From Bacteroidia bacterium (GTDB lineage Bacteria > Bacteroidota > Bacteroidia > Flavobacteriales > Flavobacteriaceae): a stretch of DNA of 64,000 nucleotides. Position 1 is the first letter of the stretch; every line of letters begins with the position of its first letter. The position numbers and the translations under genes are program-made. Of the stretch, positions 1 to 8,800 are shown one piece after another. Where the stretch lies: assembly GCA_030427585.1 (NCBI GenBank), contig JAUIBW010000015.1, positions 1 through 64,000 of the forward strand, written 5' to 3'. A model generated the notes under the pieces. The model had not been told where the DNA came from, ran no database searches, and saw only the letters and a program-made list of their open reading frames with translations.

Positions 1-29
1 GAAATAAAATAGCTTTCTTACTCGTATTT

Positions 30-63
30 AAACTGCCTGAATACAAATTCAGGCAGTTTTTTT
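30..63 (+). terminator. Intrinsic terminator of a gene left of the window
   Basis: AACTGCCTGAA and TTCAGGCAGTT form an 11-bp stem with a short loop, followed by a run of T. It most likely ends a plus-strand gene lying left of the window. The stem resembles the terminator after the next gene (2483..2515). Confidence 0.8.
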
Positions 64-259
64 ATGAAGTATAATGGCGAATGTATTATGCAGTCTGAGG
101 AGTTTTTCTAAAAGAATAGCTCTTTTTAGACACTTTCCTTATTTTTTTATTATCATTCTTTTAACATAAATAACGATTTTATAAGGGTCGTTTTATTTTT
201 TTACGTCTTTATTAACAAGAACTATTAAAAAACATTAACAAATAACCAAACTCAAACTT

Positions 260-2452
260 ATGAAATCAAGAAAACAAATAGTTGTTTTTCTCGCCCTCGT
301 CATGCTAACAACAGTACGATTCGGATTTGCTCAAGAAAAAGATTGTGGTGCAGAACCACCTAAAAACTACGATACTTTTATGCTTAAACGCCTTAAATCT
401 ATTACCGATAATGGTACTAAGGCTTTAGCAACACCTGTGTCATTACCAATACAACATCATGTCTCGCGTAATTCTAGCGGAGGTTCTCCTGCGGTATCCA
501 GTGCACAGATTCAAAATGTAATGGATGAACTAAATGCAACCTATGCTCCGATGAATATTTCATTTCACGAATATGCACCTACCAAATACATCGACAATAC
601 CAGTTGGAATAATTCTTTTAACAAAAGCAACGATAGTCAACTAGTACAATATGAAGTTGCTGAGGCTATCAATATTTTTTACTTTTCTGAAGTAACTTCG
701 GGGAGTTCTACCATCTGTGGATTTGCTAAATTTCCGGGAACCGGAAACCGGGCAGTATTAGATGCTTCCTGCTCGCAAAACGGCTCTACTTCTTCTCACG
801 AATTAGGACATTATTTTTCTATACTGCATACACACTCTACGTCTAATGGAAGAGAACTTGTAAAACGAACAAACTGCTCTTCTACAGGAGATTTTTTCTG
901 TGATACACCAGCAGATCCAAGACTTAGTGGTCTTGTTAATTCTAGCTGTAATTATACCGGAACCGCAACAGACGCTAATGGAGATCAATATCAACCCGAT
1001 GTAAACAATGTAATGTCTTACACACGTAAAAGTTGTCGTACCGGAGGATTCTCTAGCCAACAACAAAATGCAATTGTGGCATCATTAGAATCAGACAGAT
1101 CGTATTTAACAAGCCCAACAAACCCACCTACATGCACCACTATTAGTAATTTTCCGTATAGCGAAAGTTTTGAATCTGGATTAGGAGATTGGGCCAATGC
1201 CACGGGAGATGATATCGAATGGACAAGAGATTCTAATGGAACTCCTTCATCAGGAACAGGGCCTTCTACAGCGCAAAACGGTTCTTTCTACCTTTACACA
1301 GAGGCATCTACAAATGTAACTCCGGCCGGAAGTCCTAACAAAACAGCAATATTAAACAGCCCATGTATAGATTTAAGCCAGGCTAGCAATATGTCTCTAG
1401 AATTTGGATATCACATGTTAGGTAATGACATAGGAACCCTAGAAGTTTTGATAAGTACCAATGATGGAACATCTTATACCTCTTTATGGTCACAAAATGG
1501 TGATAAAGGAGACACCTGGAGTCAGGCAACTGTTGATCTTTCCGGATATTCTGGTGTGATCAAATTACAATTTAAAGGAACAACAGGAGCGAGCTGGAGA
1601 AGCGACATGGCAATTGACAATATCAAAATCAAGGAAACTACAACTAACCCTTCTTCATGTAATGGGATTACTAGCTTTCCGTATACCGAAAGTTTTGAAT
1701 CCGGAATTGGTGAATGGACACAAGAAACCGGTGATGATATAAACTGGACAGTTGATAGCAATGGCACACCATCATCTAGCACAGGACCTTCTTCTGCAAC
1801 TAACGGCAGTAATTATATCTTTACCGAAGCCTCTGGTAGTGGCAATGGATACCCTAATAAAGTAGCCTTATTAACAAGTCCTTGTATAGATTTAACCCAT
1901 GAATCAAATGCAGAACTTAGTTTTGATTATCACATGTACGGATCAAATATGGGTACTTTAGAAGTACGTCTATCTACCAATGATGGTGTAAACTGGACCA
2001 CCGCGTGGAGTAAAAATGGAAACCAGGGAAATAGCTGGAGTTCTCAAACCATAAATTTATCTGCATATAGTGGTTCTACAATAAAATTGCAGCTTAAAGG
2101 TACTACAGGATCTAATTACAGAAGTGATATGGCTATCGACAATTTAAAAATCACTTCGGGTGCTGCAGACAGTGATCTTATTGATAATGAAATTGGCACA
2201 ACAAATCAAAAGATAATGATCTATCCCAATCCTATCTCATCTGGTTCTTTATCGATCCAACGTTCTGGATTCTCAAAAAATGGAGAAAAAACACAAATTA
2301 CCATTACGGATTTTCTAGGAAAAACAATTGATATTGTTGATTCTAACAACGAAACTACAGCTTACGATGTTAGTAATCTAAGTAACGGTATTTATTTTAT
2401 CATCATTAATAACAAAGAAGGGCAAGTAACTCGAAAATTTATCAAAAGATAA
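260..2452 (+). CDS. Secreted M43-type zinc metalloprotease with two MAM-like domains and T9SS sorting domain
   Basis: A probable secreted protease of 730 residues. Residues 1-25 form a signal peptide ending FGFAQ. The metzincin zinc motif HELGHYFSILH sits at about 180-190 (HExxHxxxxxH), and a Met-turn-like NNVMSYTR follows near 252; this fits the pappalysin-like M43 family. Two tandem domains of about 165 residues start at FPYSESFESG (about 297) and FPYTESFESG (about 470); they look like MAM or concanavalin-type binding modules. The C-terminus (about 660-730) starts with IYPNP and ends in a Lys/Arg pair, as in type A T9SS sorting domains, so export through T9SS and surface anchoring or release is inferred. 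Many Cys residues in the catalytic part suggest disulfides. It is monocistronic between two terminators. The substrate is unknown. Confidence 0.9.
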   Translation: MKSRKQIVVFLALVMLTTVRFGFAQEKDCGAEPPKNYDTFMLKRLKSITDNGTKALATPVSLPIQHHVSRNSSGGSPAVSSAQIQNVMDELNATYAPMNISFHEYAPTKYIDNTSWNNSFNKSNDSQLVQYEVAEAINIFYFSEVTSGSSTICGFAKFPGTGNRAVLDASCSQNGSTSSHELGHYFSILHTHSTSNGRELVKRTNCSSTGDFFCDTPADPRLSGLVNSSCNYTGTATDANGDQYQPDVNNVMSYTRKSCRTGGFSSQQQNAIVASLESDRSYLTSPTNPPTCTTISNFPYSESFESGLGDWANATGDDIEWTRDSNGTPSSGTGPSTAQNGSFYLYTEASTNVTPAGSPNKTAILNSPCIDLSQASNMSLEFGYHMLGNDIGTLEVLISTNDGTSYTSLWSQNGDKGDTWSQATVDLSGYSGVIKLQFKGTTGASWRSDMAIDNIKIKETTTNPSSCNGITSFPYTESFESGIGEWTQETGDDINWTVDSNGTPSSSTGPSSATNGSNYIFTEASGSGNGYPNKVALLTSPCIDLTHESNAELSFDYHMYGSNMGTLEVRLSTNDGVNWTTAWSKNGNQGNSWSSQTINLSAYSGSTIKLQLKGTTGSNYRSDMAIDNLKITSGAADSDLIDNEIGTTNQKIMIYPNPISSGSLSIQRSGFSKNGEKTQITITDFLGKTIDIVDSNNETTAYDVSNLSNGIYFIIINNKEGQVTRKFIKR
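1141..2155 (+). repeat. Tandem duplicated MAM-like domain inside the protease gene
   Basis: Two coding repeats of about 510 bp encode near-parallel blocks. Matching landmarks are SFESG, GDDI-W, DSNGTPSS, CIDL and YRSDMAIDN-K in the same order and spacing. This is an in-frame domain duplication, not a mobile element. Confidence 0.8.
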
Positions 2453-2482
2453 GATTTGTTTAGTTTTTTTTGAATGTACCCC

Positions 2483-2515
2483 AAACTGCCTGAGATTTTT
2501 TTTCGGGCAGTTTTT
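2483..2515 (+). terminator. Intrinsic terminator after the M43 protease
   Basis: AAACTGCC-TGA pairs with TC-GGGCAGTTT across a T-rich loop and runs into TTTTT, 31 bases after the protease stop codon. The stem repeats the AACTGCC/GGCAGTT sequence of the terminator upstream of the same gene. Confidence 0.75.
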
Positions 2516-2587
2516 ATTACCAAAAATATCATCTGGAATTTGTTTTGTAAGTTTATAACACTATAAAACACATAATCACATCTAATT

Positions 2588-3916
2588 ATGAAAAACTTTT
2601 CAATTTTTGCTGCTACTGTACTCTTACTTATTTCATGCAAACAAAAAAATATAAAAAAAGATACTTCTACAGAGGATCAATCAATCGTTACAGAGGATCA
2701 ACTTATCACCAAAGCAAAAGAAATTCATAATAAAGTCATTACTCTGGATACCCACTGTGATATTAATGTGAAAAACTTTACTGATTCTATCAATTACACA
2801 CAGGATCTTAGTTCACAAATCACTTTACCAAAAATGAAAAAGGGTGGATTAGATGTTGCCTGGTTTATTGTTTATACAGGACAGGATTCCCTAACAACTA
2901 ACGGCTATGAAAAAGCGTATGAAATTGCCATGTCAAAATTTAAGGCAATCCATAAACTGGCAGAAGAAATTGCACCAGATCAAATTGAATTAGCCTTAAC
3001 ATCTGATGATGTACGTCGTATTCATAAAAAAGGAAAGAAAGTTGCTATGATTGGTATCGAAAACGGATACCCTGTAGGAACTGATATTAGTAATGTAAAA
3101 AAGTTTCATGACCTTGGTGCCAGATATATGTCACTTTCTCATAATGGGCATAGCCAGCTTTGTGATTCTAATACTGGTGAAGCAGATGGCATTTGGCTAC
3201 ATAATGGATTAAGTGATCTAGGGAAAGAAGTTATTGCAGAAATGAATAAAACAGGGATCATGATAGATGTTTCTCACCCCTCTAAAGAATCTATGCGACA
3301 AATGATCAAACTTACCAAAGCACCGATCATTGCATCGCACTCTTCTGCAAGAGCATTATGTGATCATAGTAGAAATTTGGATGACGAACAATTGCAATGG
3401 TTAAAAGAAAATGGTGGTGTGGTGCAAACCGTAGCTTTTACTTCATACCTAAATACCGAGAAGTTTGAAAAACGAAATGAAAAAGAAGTCGAAATAGCTA
3501 AGCAGATTGCTGATTCTATGGGGGTAACCTGGATAGATCGAAAAGAAATAACGAAGCTTGGCACCGAAGAAAAAGAAAAGTACTATGATTTTTATATGAA
3601 AATGCTAACTATCCGAAGGGAAAAAGTAAAAAAAATGAATGATCTTCCTCCCGCTGTAGATGTTGTAGATTTTGTGAATCATATAGATTATATGGTTGAC
3701 AAAATTGGTATTGATCATGTAGGAATTAGCTCTGATTTTGATGGTGGTGGTGGAATTGAAGGTTGGAGCGATGCTTCTGAAACATTTAATGTAACCCTAG
3801 AATTGGTAAAACGAGGATATACCGAAAAACAAATTGAAAAGTTATGGAGTGGAAATCTACTACGTGTTCTTGATGAAGTGCAGAAAGTAGCAAAAGAGCT
3901 AAATCAAGCAGGGTAA
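2588..3916 (+). CDS. Membrane dipeptidase lipoprotein (peptidase family M19)
   Basis: A 442-residue renal-dipeptidase-type zinc hydrolase expected to cleave dipeptides at the cell envelope. The N-terminus is a lipoprotein signal with lipobox LISC (Cys at 17). The first metal ligands are in DTHCD (His56, Asp58). Downstream are the family blocks IGIENGYP, SLSHNGHS, MIDVSHPS, IASHSSAR and HVGISSDFDGG, which carry the remaining His and Asp ligands and substrate contacts. Length is normal for M19. An insertion rich in Lys and Glu lies around 290-350. The gene ends 2 bp from the converging folK gene, with no terminator visible between them. Family assignment is firm; the natural substrate (dipeptide or D-Ala-type) is not determined. 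Confidence 0.93.
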   Translation: MKNFSIFAATVLLLISCKQKNIKKDTSTEDQSIVTEDQLITKAKEIHNKVITLDTHCDINVKNFTDSINYTQDLSSQITLPKMKKGGLDVAWFIVYTGQDSLTTNGYEKAYEIAMSKFKAIHKLAEEIAPDQIELALTSDDVRRIHKKGKKVAMIGIENGYPVGTDISNVKKFHDLGARYMSLSHNGHSQLCDSNTGEADGIWLHNGLSDLGKEVIAEMNKTGIMIDVSHPSKESMRQMIKLTKAPIIASHSSARALCDHSRNLDDEQLQWLKENGGVVQTVAFTSYLNTEKFEKRNEKEVEIAKQIADSMGVTWIDRKEITKLGTEEKEKYYDFYMKMLTIRREKVKKMNDLPPAVDVVDFVNHIDYMVDKIGIDHVGISSDFDGGGGIEGWSDASETFNVTLELVKRGYTEKQIEKLWSGNLLRVLDEVQKVAKELNQAG

Positions 3917-3918
3917 TA

Positions 3919-5046
3919 TTATTTTGAAATCTCCCCGATAATCGAAATGTAATCAGATCGGTTTGCTATAAAATCCCGTTTAGACACATCGATTATTTTT
4001 ACATTAAACTCTGGTTGTGATTTTATAAATTGCAAATACCCCTTATTGATCTTATCCAGATAATCTGCAGGGATTTTTTGCTCATAGTCCCTTCCCCTTT
4101 TTTTGATATTTTCTAAAAGACGGTCTGTATCTTGATATAAATACACATATAGTCCGGGTTTAGTCAAATTTCTATACATCAAGTCAAATACCTTTTTGTA
4201 CAGCATAAATTCTTCTGATTGCAAGGTGACCTTAGCAAAAATCAATGACTTAAATACATCATAATCACTCACTACAAAATCTTTAAACAAATCAAACTGG
4301 GCAATATCATCCTGCAAACGCTGATAACGATCTGCCAGAAAAGACATTTCGAGAGGAAAAGCATAACGTTCCATATCCTCATAAAACTTTGGTAAAAAAG
4401 GATTATCTGCAAAACGTTCCAGAATAAGTTTTGCGTTAAACTCTTGAGCTATTAGTTGTGCCAAGCTTGTCTTACCAGCCCCAATATTCCCTTCGACAGT
4501 GAGGAATTGAAAGCGGGACAAGGCATACTTTTCTTTTGGGTTAACTATTTTCTCACTAAGCAAAGTAACTTTTGAATCATCTGAAGTACTATCTAACAAT
4601 TGCTTTACGGTTTGCTTTAGTTTTGGATGTACCATTCCCCCTGCAATCTCTGCTAGTGGTTCTAATACAAATTTTCGATCCTGCATTGCAGGGTGAGGAA
4701 TTACCAAGTCTTTGGTTGCTATACTTCCTTCAGAAGAAAAAATAATATCCAGATCAATCGTTCTTGCCTCATATCCTTTGCCATCTGTTCTATTTCTACC
4801 CAGAGAATTTTCAATTTCTAATAGTATTGTTAACACTTCATTTTCAGAAAGAAAAGTACGTACTACAATACAAGCATTATAGAAATCATCACTATTAAAT
4901 CCCCACGCCGGAGTTTGATAGACACCAGAAATCGAAACCAGATCTCCTATCGATTCATATATTTCATTAATAGCATTCTGTAGAAAATCCATACGATTTC
5001 CTATATTACTTCCTAACGAAATATGTAACAAACGGGATGTTTTCAA
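3919..5046 (-). CDS. folK: Fused HPPK (folate biosynthesis) and deoxynucleoside kinase
   Basis: A two-domain cytoplasmic enzyme of 375 residues. Residues 6-150 are 6-hydroxymethyl-7,8-dihydropterin pyrophosphokinase: SLGSNIGNR at the start, the metal-binding RTIDLD at 95-100 and PHPAMQDRKFVLEPL near 118. Residues 178-375 are a deoxynucleoside kinase: P-loop EGNIGAGKT at 185-193, the LERFADNP motif near 209, and a C-terminal lid-like KKRGRDYEQ. HPPK makes the pterin diphosphate precursor of dihydropteroate; the kinase salvages deoxynucleosides. As I recall it, this fusion recurs in Flavobacteriia, so it is unlikely to be an assembly artefact. Which nucleoside is phosphorylated cannot be read from the sequence. 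Confidence 0.92.
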   Translation of the reverse strand: MKTSRLLHISLGSNIGNRMDFLQNAINEIYESIGDLVSISGVYQTPAWGFNSDDFYNACIVVRTFLSENEVLTILLEIENSLGRNRTDGKGYEARTIDLDIIFSSEGSIATKDLVIPHPAMQDRKFVLEPLAEIAGGMVHPKLKQTVKQLLDSTSDDSKVTLLSEKIVNPKEKYALSRFQFLTVEGNIGAGKTSLAQLIAQEFNAKLILERFADNPFLPKFYEDMERYAFPLEMSFLADRYQRLQDDIAQFDLFKDFVVSDYDVFKSLIFAKVTLQSEEFMLYKKVFDLMYRNLTKPGLYVYLYQDTDRLLENIKKRGRDYEQKIPADYLDKINKGYLQFIKSQPEFNVKIIDVSKRDFIANRSDYISIIGEISK

Positions 5047-5147
5047 GATTGGATTTTTTATATTCTGACCAGAACTCCTTATTTTTAGAACAAATTAAAC
5101 AAAACAAAATCACTTCGCCTTATTTTTAAGTAAACTATTATTTTATT

Positions 5148-5855
5148 TTGACAGAAACTCCTCTGAATTTAAAAAACAAACGTGTAGCCTATCGAATATA
5201 CCTGATACTTGGGGCGCTTTTCATTTCATCATTAGTAGTATCTAATCTTATTTTTCAAAAATTCTTTTATTGGGATTTTTTCGGAGTATATACTTTTGAA
5301 ATTTCTGTAGGAATCCTGCCATATCCTATTACTTTTTTGATAACCGATATAATTAGTGAACTATTTGGCAAGAGAAAAGCAAATCAAATTGTTACGGCTG
5401 GTATTTTTGCATCTTTTTTTTCATTACTCATTGTATATGCTTCATCTTCGGTTCCCGCTACGGCCTGGTCTCCTATAGATAATGACATATTCAATCAGGT
5501 TTTTGGCGCTACAGTAATCGCTGTATTTGCATCAATGATGGCTTATCTTTTTGCACAATATATTGATATCCAGATTTTTCATTTCTGGAAACGTGTCACA
5601 AAAGGAAAACATCTTTGGTTGCGAAATAATTTTTCTACTTTTTCTTCTCAATTTATAGATACTTTAACTGTTCTTGTATTGCTTTGTTCTGCTGGCATTA
5701 TAGATTGGGATCGTTTTGGAGTTTTATTACTCAATGGTTTTTTGTTTAAAATATTGGTCGCTGCATTAGACACCCCCATTTTATATTTATGTGTGTATGC
5801 CATAAGAAAACGATTTAGACTAAAACAAGGTGATGAATTAGCCCTCGAAATTTAA
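5148..5855 (+). CDS. Queuosine precursor transporter-like membrane protein (YhhQ family)
   Basis: A 235-residue integral membrane protein with about six hydrophobic segments. The conserved block SVGILPYPITFLITDIISEL (about 53-72) and the C-terminal DTPILYL segment are typical of the YhhQ/QPTR (former DUF165) family, which imports the queuosine precursors preQ0 or preQ1. The track starts it at a TTG codon. No ATG or GTG exists in frame near the N-terminus and no clear ribosome binding site is visible, so the start is uncertain by a few codons. It is divergent from folK, with about 100 bp between them. The family is well supported; the exact substrate is inferred from the family. Confidence 0.88.
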   Translation: MTETPLNLKNKRVAYRIYLILGALFISSLVVSNLIFQKFFYWDFFGVYTFEISVGILPYPITFLITDIISELFGKRKANQIVTAGIFASFFSLLIVYASSSVPATAWSPIDNDIFNQVFGATVIAVFASMMAYLFAQYIDIQIFHFWKRVTKGKHLWLRNNFSTFSSQFIDTLTVLVLLCSAGIIDWDRFGVLLLNGFLFKILVAALDTPILYLCVYAIRKRFRLKQGDELALEI

Positions 5856-5892
5856 AATCTAACAAATAGTTAACTTAAAAAAAGTAACATTG

Positions 5893-5900
5893 TATCTTTG
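5893..5900 (+). promoter_or_regulatory. Candidate -7 promoter element for the AsmA-like gene
   Basis: TATCTTTG matches the Bacteroidota TAnnTTTG consensus, 33 bases before the start codon. No good TTG-type -33 box is visible. Confidence 0.45.
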
Positions 5901-5933
5901 TAAATCGTTACTTTATCTCAAAGTTGTTTTATC

Positions 5934-8561
5934 ATGAAAAAAGCCCTTAAAATTCTTGGTATTTTTTTACTACTATTTATCATAGGTATTATCTCGATTC
6001 CTTTTTTGTTTAAGGGAACTATCCAGGACAAAGTGCGCTACCTGGTAAATGAGCATGTACATGCCAAAGTAGACTTTGCAAATTTGGACATCAGTCTTAT
6101 CAGGAGTTTTCCACAAGCATCTGTGGTTATTGATGAGTTTTCTATTATTAACTTTGCCCCTTTTGAAGGAGATACTTTGGCGTATTCTAAAAAGATAGCT
6201 TTGGACATGTCTATCAAAGAATTATTTAAAAACGCTTCAGAACCTATTAGTGTTCAAAAAATAGTAATCGATGAAGCCAATATTGCAATCAAGACTGATT
6301 CATTAGGAAATTCTAATGTTGATATTGTTAGAAAACAAGAAGATGCTGCTGAAACTAGTCCAGAAGAAGAAACCGGTGCTTTTACCTTTGCTTTAGATCA
6401 TTATGAAATAAATGATAGTAAAATTTTATTTAAAGATGATATAAGTAAAACCATATTAGCAATGACCGATCTTAATCATAGTGGTGATGGATCGATCTCT
6501 GGGGAAAAGATAATCTTAGATACCAAAACGAATACTGAAGCCTCATTACATCTTGATGGCACCAAATACCTAAATAAAAACAAATTACAACTTGATGCCC
6601 AAATAGAATTGGATCTTGAGGATCAGCGTTATTCTTTCAAAGAAAACAAAGCCCTGGTCAATCGATTGCCTCTTGAATTTGCAGGATACGTTCAGTTATT
6701 CGAAAAATATACCGATGTAGATCTCAGTTTTAAAACCCCTTCATCTGATTTTAAGAATTTCCTTGCCGTTATTCCTGAAACTTATGTCAAAAACCTGGAT
6801 GGTGTACAAACTAGCGGGGATTTTTCCATTAACGGAACCATCAAAGGGAAATCTGATGATACCTATATCCCAAAAATGGATATTAAGATCGCATCAAGTA
6901 ATGCTTCTTTTAGATATCCTGATTTACCAAAAGGAGTTAAAAATATAAATATCGATACTCAGATTAAGAATGAAACCGGGTTGGCAGATGACACGTATAT
7001 AAATATTGACAATTTAACTTTCAAAATAGATCAGGATTCTTTTGCTGCCAAAGGAAGTCTACGGAACCTAACCAAAAATATGATTGTAGATATGATATTG
7101 AAAGGTACATTAAACCTGGCTAACCTAAATCAGGCATATCCTTTACAACTGGAAGAAAAAATAAATGGAATTGTTAATGCGGATGTCAAAACTCATTTTG
7201 ATATGCAATCTTTGGAAAAAGAGCAATATCAAAATATAAAAAGCTCTGGTACTGCTAGTATCTCCCAATTCATATATGCTTCTGCTGATACCCCGAATGA
7301 AATAAAAATTGAAAATGCTAATGTAAGTTTTACACCAGGAACCATTTCATTAGACAAAATGCAGGCCACTACAGGTAGGTCAGATCTTACCGCTACAGGT
7401 ACCATTCAAAACCTTATGGGGTTTTTATTTGCAAAGCAGGATCTAAAAGGAAATTTTGATGTAAACTCTAATATGTTTGCTGTAGATGATTTTATGGTAA
7501 GTGAACAAGAAGCCAAAGAAGAGGTAGCAAGCACAACAGAGGATGAAACTATGAGAATTCCTTCTTTCCTGGATGCCACGCTAAACTTTGATACCAAAAA
7601 AGTTTTCTATGATAATTTAGAATTACAGAATACAAAAGGAACGGTAAAAATAAAAGATGAAACTGCCTATTTAGAAAACGTAACTTCTAATATTTTTGAT
7701 GGAGGGATGGCCCTTAATGGTAATGTATCGACCAAGGCTAAAGTCCCTACTTTTAGTATGGCTTTGGATTTAAGTAAAATCGATATTGTAAAATCTTTTA
7801 ATAATTTAGAATTGATAAAAGGTTTAGCTCCTATCGCTAAAGCACTTACAGGTAATTTAACTACCAAAATTAACCTGAATGGCAACCTTAATGAAAACCT
7901 TATTCCTGTTTTAACTTCTTTAAAAGGTAAAGCACTTGCCGAGATTCTTAATGCCCAGGTATCTACAACTAAAACCCCATTTTTGGCCACATTAGACAAC
8001 CAGCTTAATTTTGTAGAAATTGATCAATTAAACTTAAAAGACATTAAAACTAACCTAAGTTTTGATGATGGAAAAATTAACGTAAAACCCTTTGAGTTTG
8101 ATGTTCAGGGGATAAAGATTACTGCCGGTGGAGATCATGGTTTTGACCAAAACATGAACTATACTATCAAACTAGATGTACCTGCTAAGTATCTGGGCAG
8201 TGAGGTTAGTAACCTGATCTCAAAACTTGATCCAAAGGAAGCAAATACCATGACCGTTGGATTACCAATTGGGCTTTCCGGTAACTTTAAAAACCCCAAG
8301 ATCAATTTAAATACAGATCTAGCCATAAAGCAACTTACACAACAAATAGTAAATAAACAGAAAGAAAAAGTAAAAGGTGAGATTATTGGTAAGGGCGAGA
8401 AAGTATTAACAGATCTATTAGGAAATTCTAAAAACCAAACTGATTCTTCTAACACAAGTACTAACAATACCGAAGAAACTTTAAAAAATACTGCGAAAAA
8501 TATTTTGGGAGGGTTTTTAGGTAAGAAAAAGAAGAAAGATTCTACGAAAGCAAAGAATTAA
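5934..8561 (+). CDS. AsmA-like inner-membrane/periplasmic protein
   Basis: An 875-residue protein with one N-terminal membrane anchor (about 7-27) followed by a long periplasmic region rich in beta structure. The opening ISLIRSFPQASVVIDEFSI resembles the AsmA N-terminal repeat. The C-terminal section around 690-830, with IKITAGGDHGFDQNMNY and LPIGLSGNFKNPKINL, is the AsmA-type C-terminal domain. The family is related to bridge-like lipid transfer proteins and is implicated in moving phospholipid towards the outer membrane. The tail is lysine-rich (GKKKKKDSTKAKN). A -7 type promoter lies just upstream, so it is probably transcribed alone. Which AsmA subfamily it represents is unclear. Confidence 0.88.
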   Translation: MKKALKILGIFLLLFIIGIISIPFLFKGTIQDKVRYLVNEHVHAKVDFANLDISLIRSFPQASVVIDEFSIINFAPFEGDTLAYSKKIALDMSIKELFKNASEPISVQKIVIDEANIAIKTDSLGNSNVDIVRKQEDAAETSPEEETGAFTFALDHYEINDSKILFKDDISKTILAMTDLNHSGDGSISGEKIILDTKTNTEASLHLDGTKYLNKNKLQLDAQIELDLEDQRYSFKENKALVNRLPLEFAGYVQLFEKYTDVDLSFKTPSSDFKNFLAVIPETYVKNLDGVQTSGDFSINGTIKGKSDDTYIPKMDIKIASSNASFRYPDLPKGVKNINIDTQIKNETGLADDTYINIDNLTFKIDQDSFAAKGSLRNLTKNMIVDMILKGTLNLANLNQAYPLQLEEKINGIVNADVKTHFDMQSLEKEQYQNIKSSGTASISQFIYASADTPNEIKIENANVSFTPGTISLDKMQATTGRSDLTATGTIQNLMGFLFAKQDLKGNFDVNSNMFAVDDFMVSEQEAKEEVASTTEDETMRIPSFLDATLNFDTKKVFYDNLELQNTKGTVKIKDETAYLENVTSNIFDGGMALNGNVSTKAKVPTFSMALDLSKIDIVKSFNNLELIKGLAPIAKALTGNLTTKINLNGNLNENLIPVLTSLKGKALAEILNAQVSTTKTPFLATLDNQLNFVEIDQLNLKDIKTNLSFDDGKINVKPFEFDVQGIKITAGGDHGFDQNMNYTIKLDVPAKYLGSEVSNLISKLDPKEANTMTVGLPIGLSGNFKNPKINLNTDLAIKQLTQQIVNKQKEKVKGEIIGKGEKVLTDLLGNSKNQTDSSNTSTNNTEETLKNTAKNILGGFLGKKKKKDSTKAKN

Positions 8562-8648
8562 TAATACATAGAAAGGGGGTTTGTAAATATTTATCTAATA
8601 AATGGATATACGCTTTTCTAAATAAAAAATATTGATTAAGGTTATATA

Positions 8649-8667
8649 TTGTTAAAGTTATTAACAA
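8649..8667. promoter_or_regulatory. Inverted repeat TTGTTAA-N5-TTAACAA upstream of beta-helix cassette 1
   Basis: A perfect 7-bp inverted repeat with a 5-bp spacer. It is the first of two in the 239-bp region before the gene at 8801. It could be an operator; chance is not negligible in AT-rich DNA. Confidence 0.4.
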
Positions 8668-8705
8668 TTTTCCTTGATAAAAGCATAGCAACAGGAGCAA
8701 TACAC

Positions 8706-8726
8706 TTGTTAAAGACTCGTTAACAA
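8706..8726. promoter_or_regulatory. Second inverted repeat TTGTTAA-N7-TTAACAA upstream of cassette 1
   Basis: Identical arms to the repeat at 8649, with a 7-bp spacer. Both left arms continue with AG and both right arms with TTT, so similarity extends slightly beyond the arms. It ends 74 bp before the start codon at 8801. Confidence 0.4.
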
Positions 8727-8800
8727 TTTAGTAATCCTATACCTATAATATAAGTATATATATAGTTATAATTTTACTGTAAAACTAAATCCCCCTAGCT

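Noticed and set aside
803-1203. Minus-strand ORFs inside the protease gene
   Set aside because: They lie opposite a strongly supported gene and show no protein-like features.
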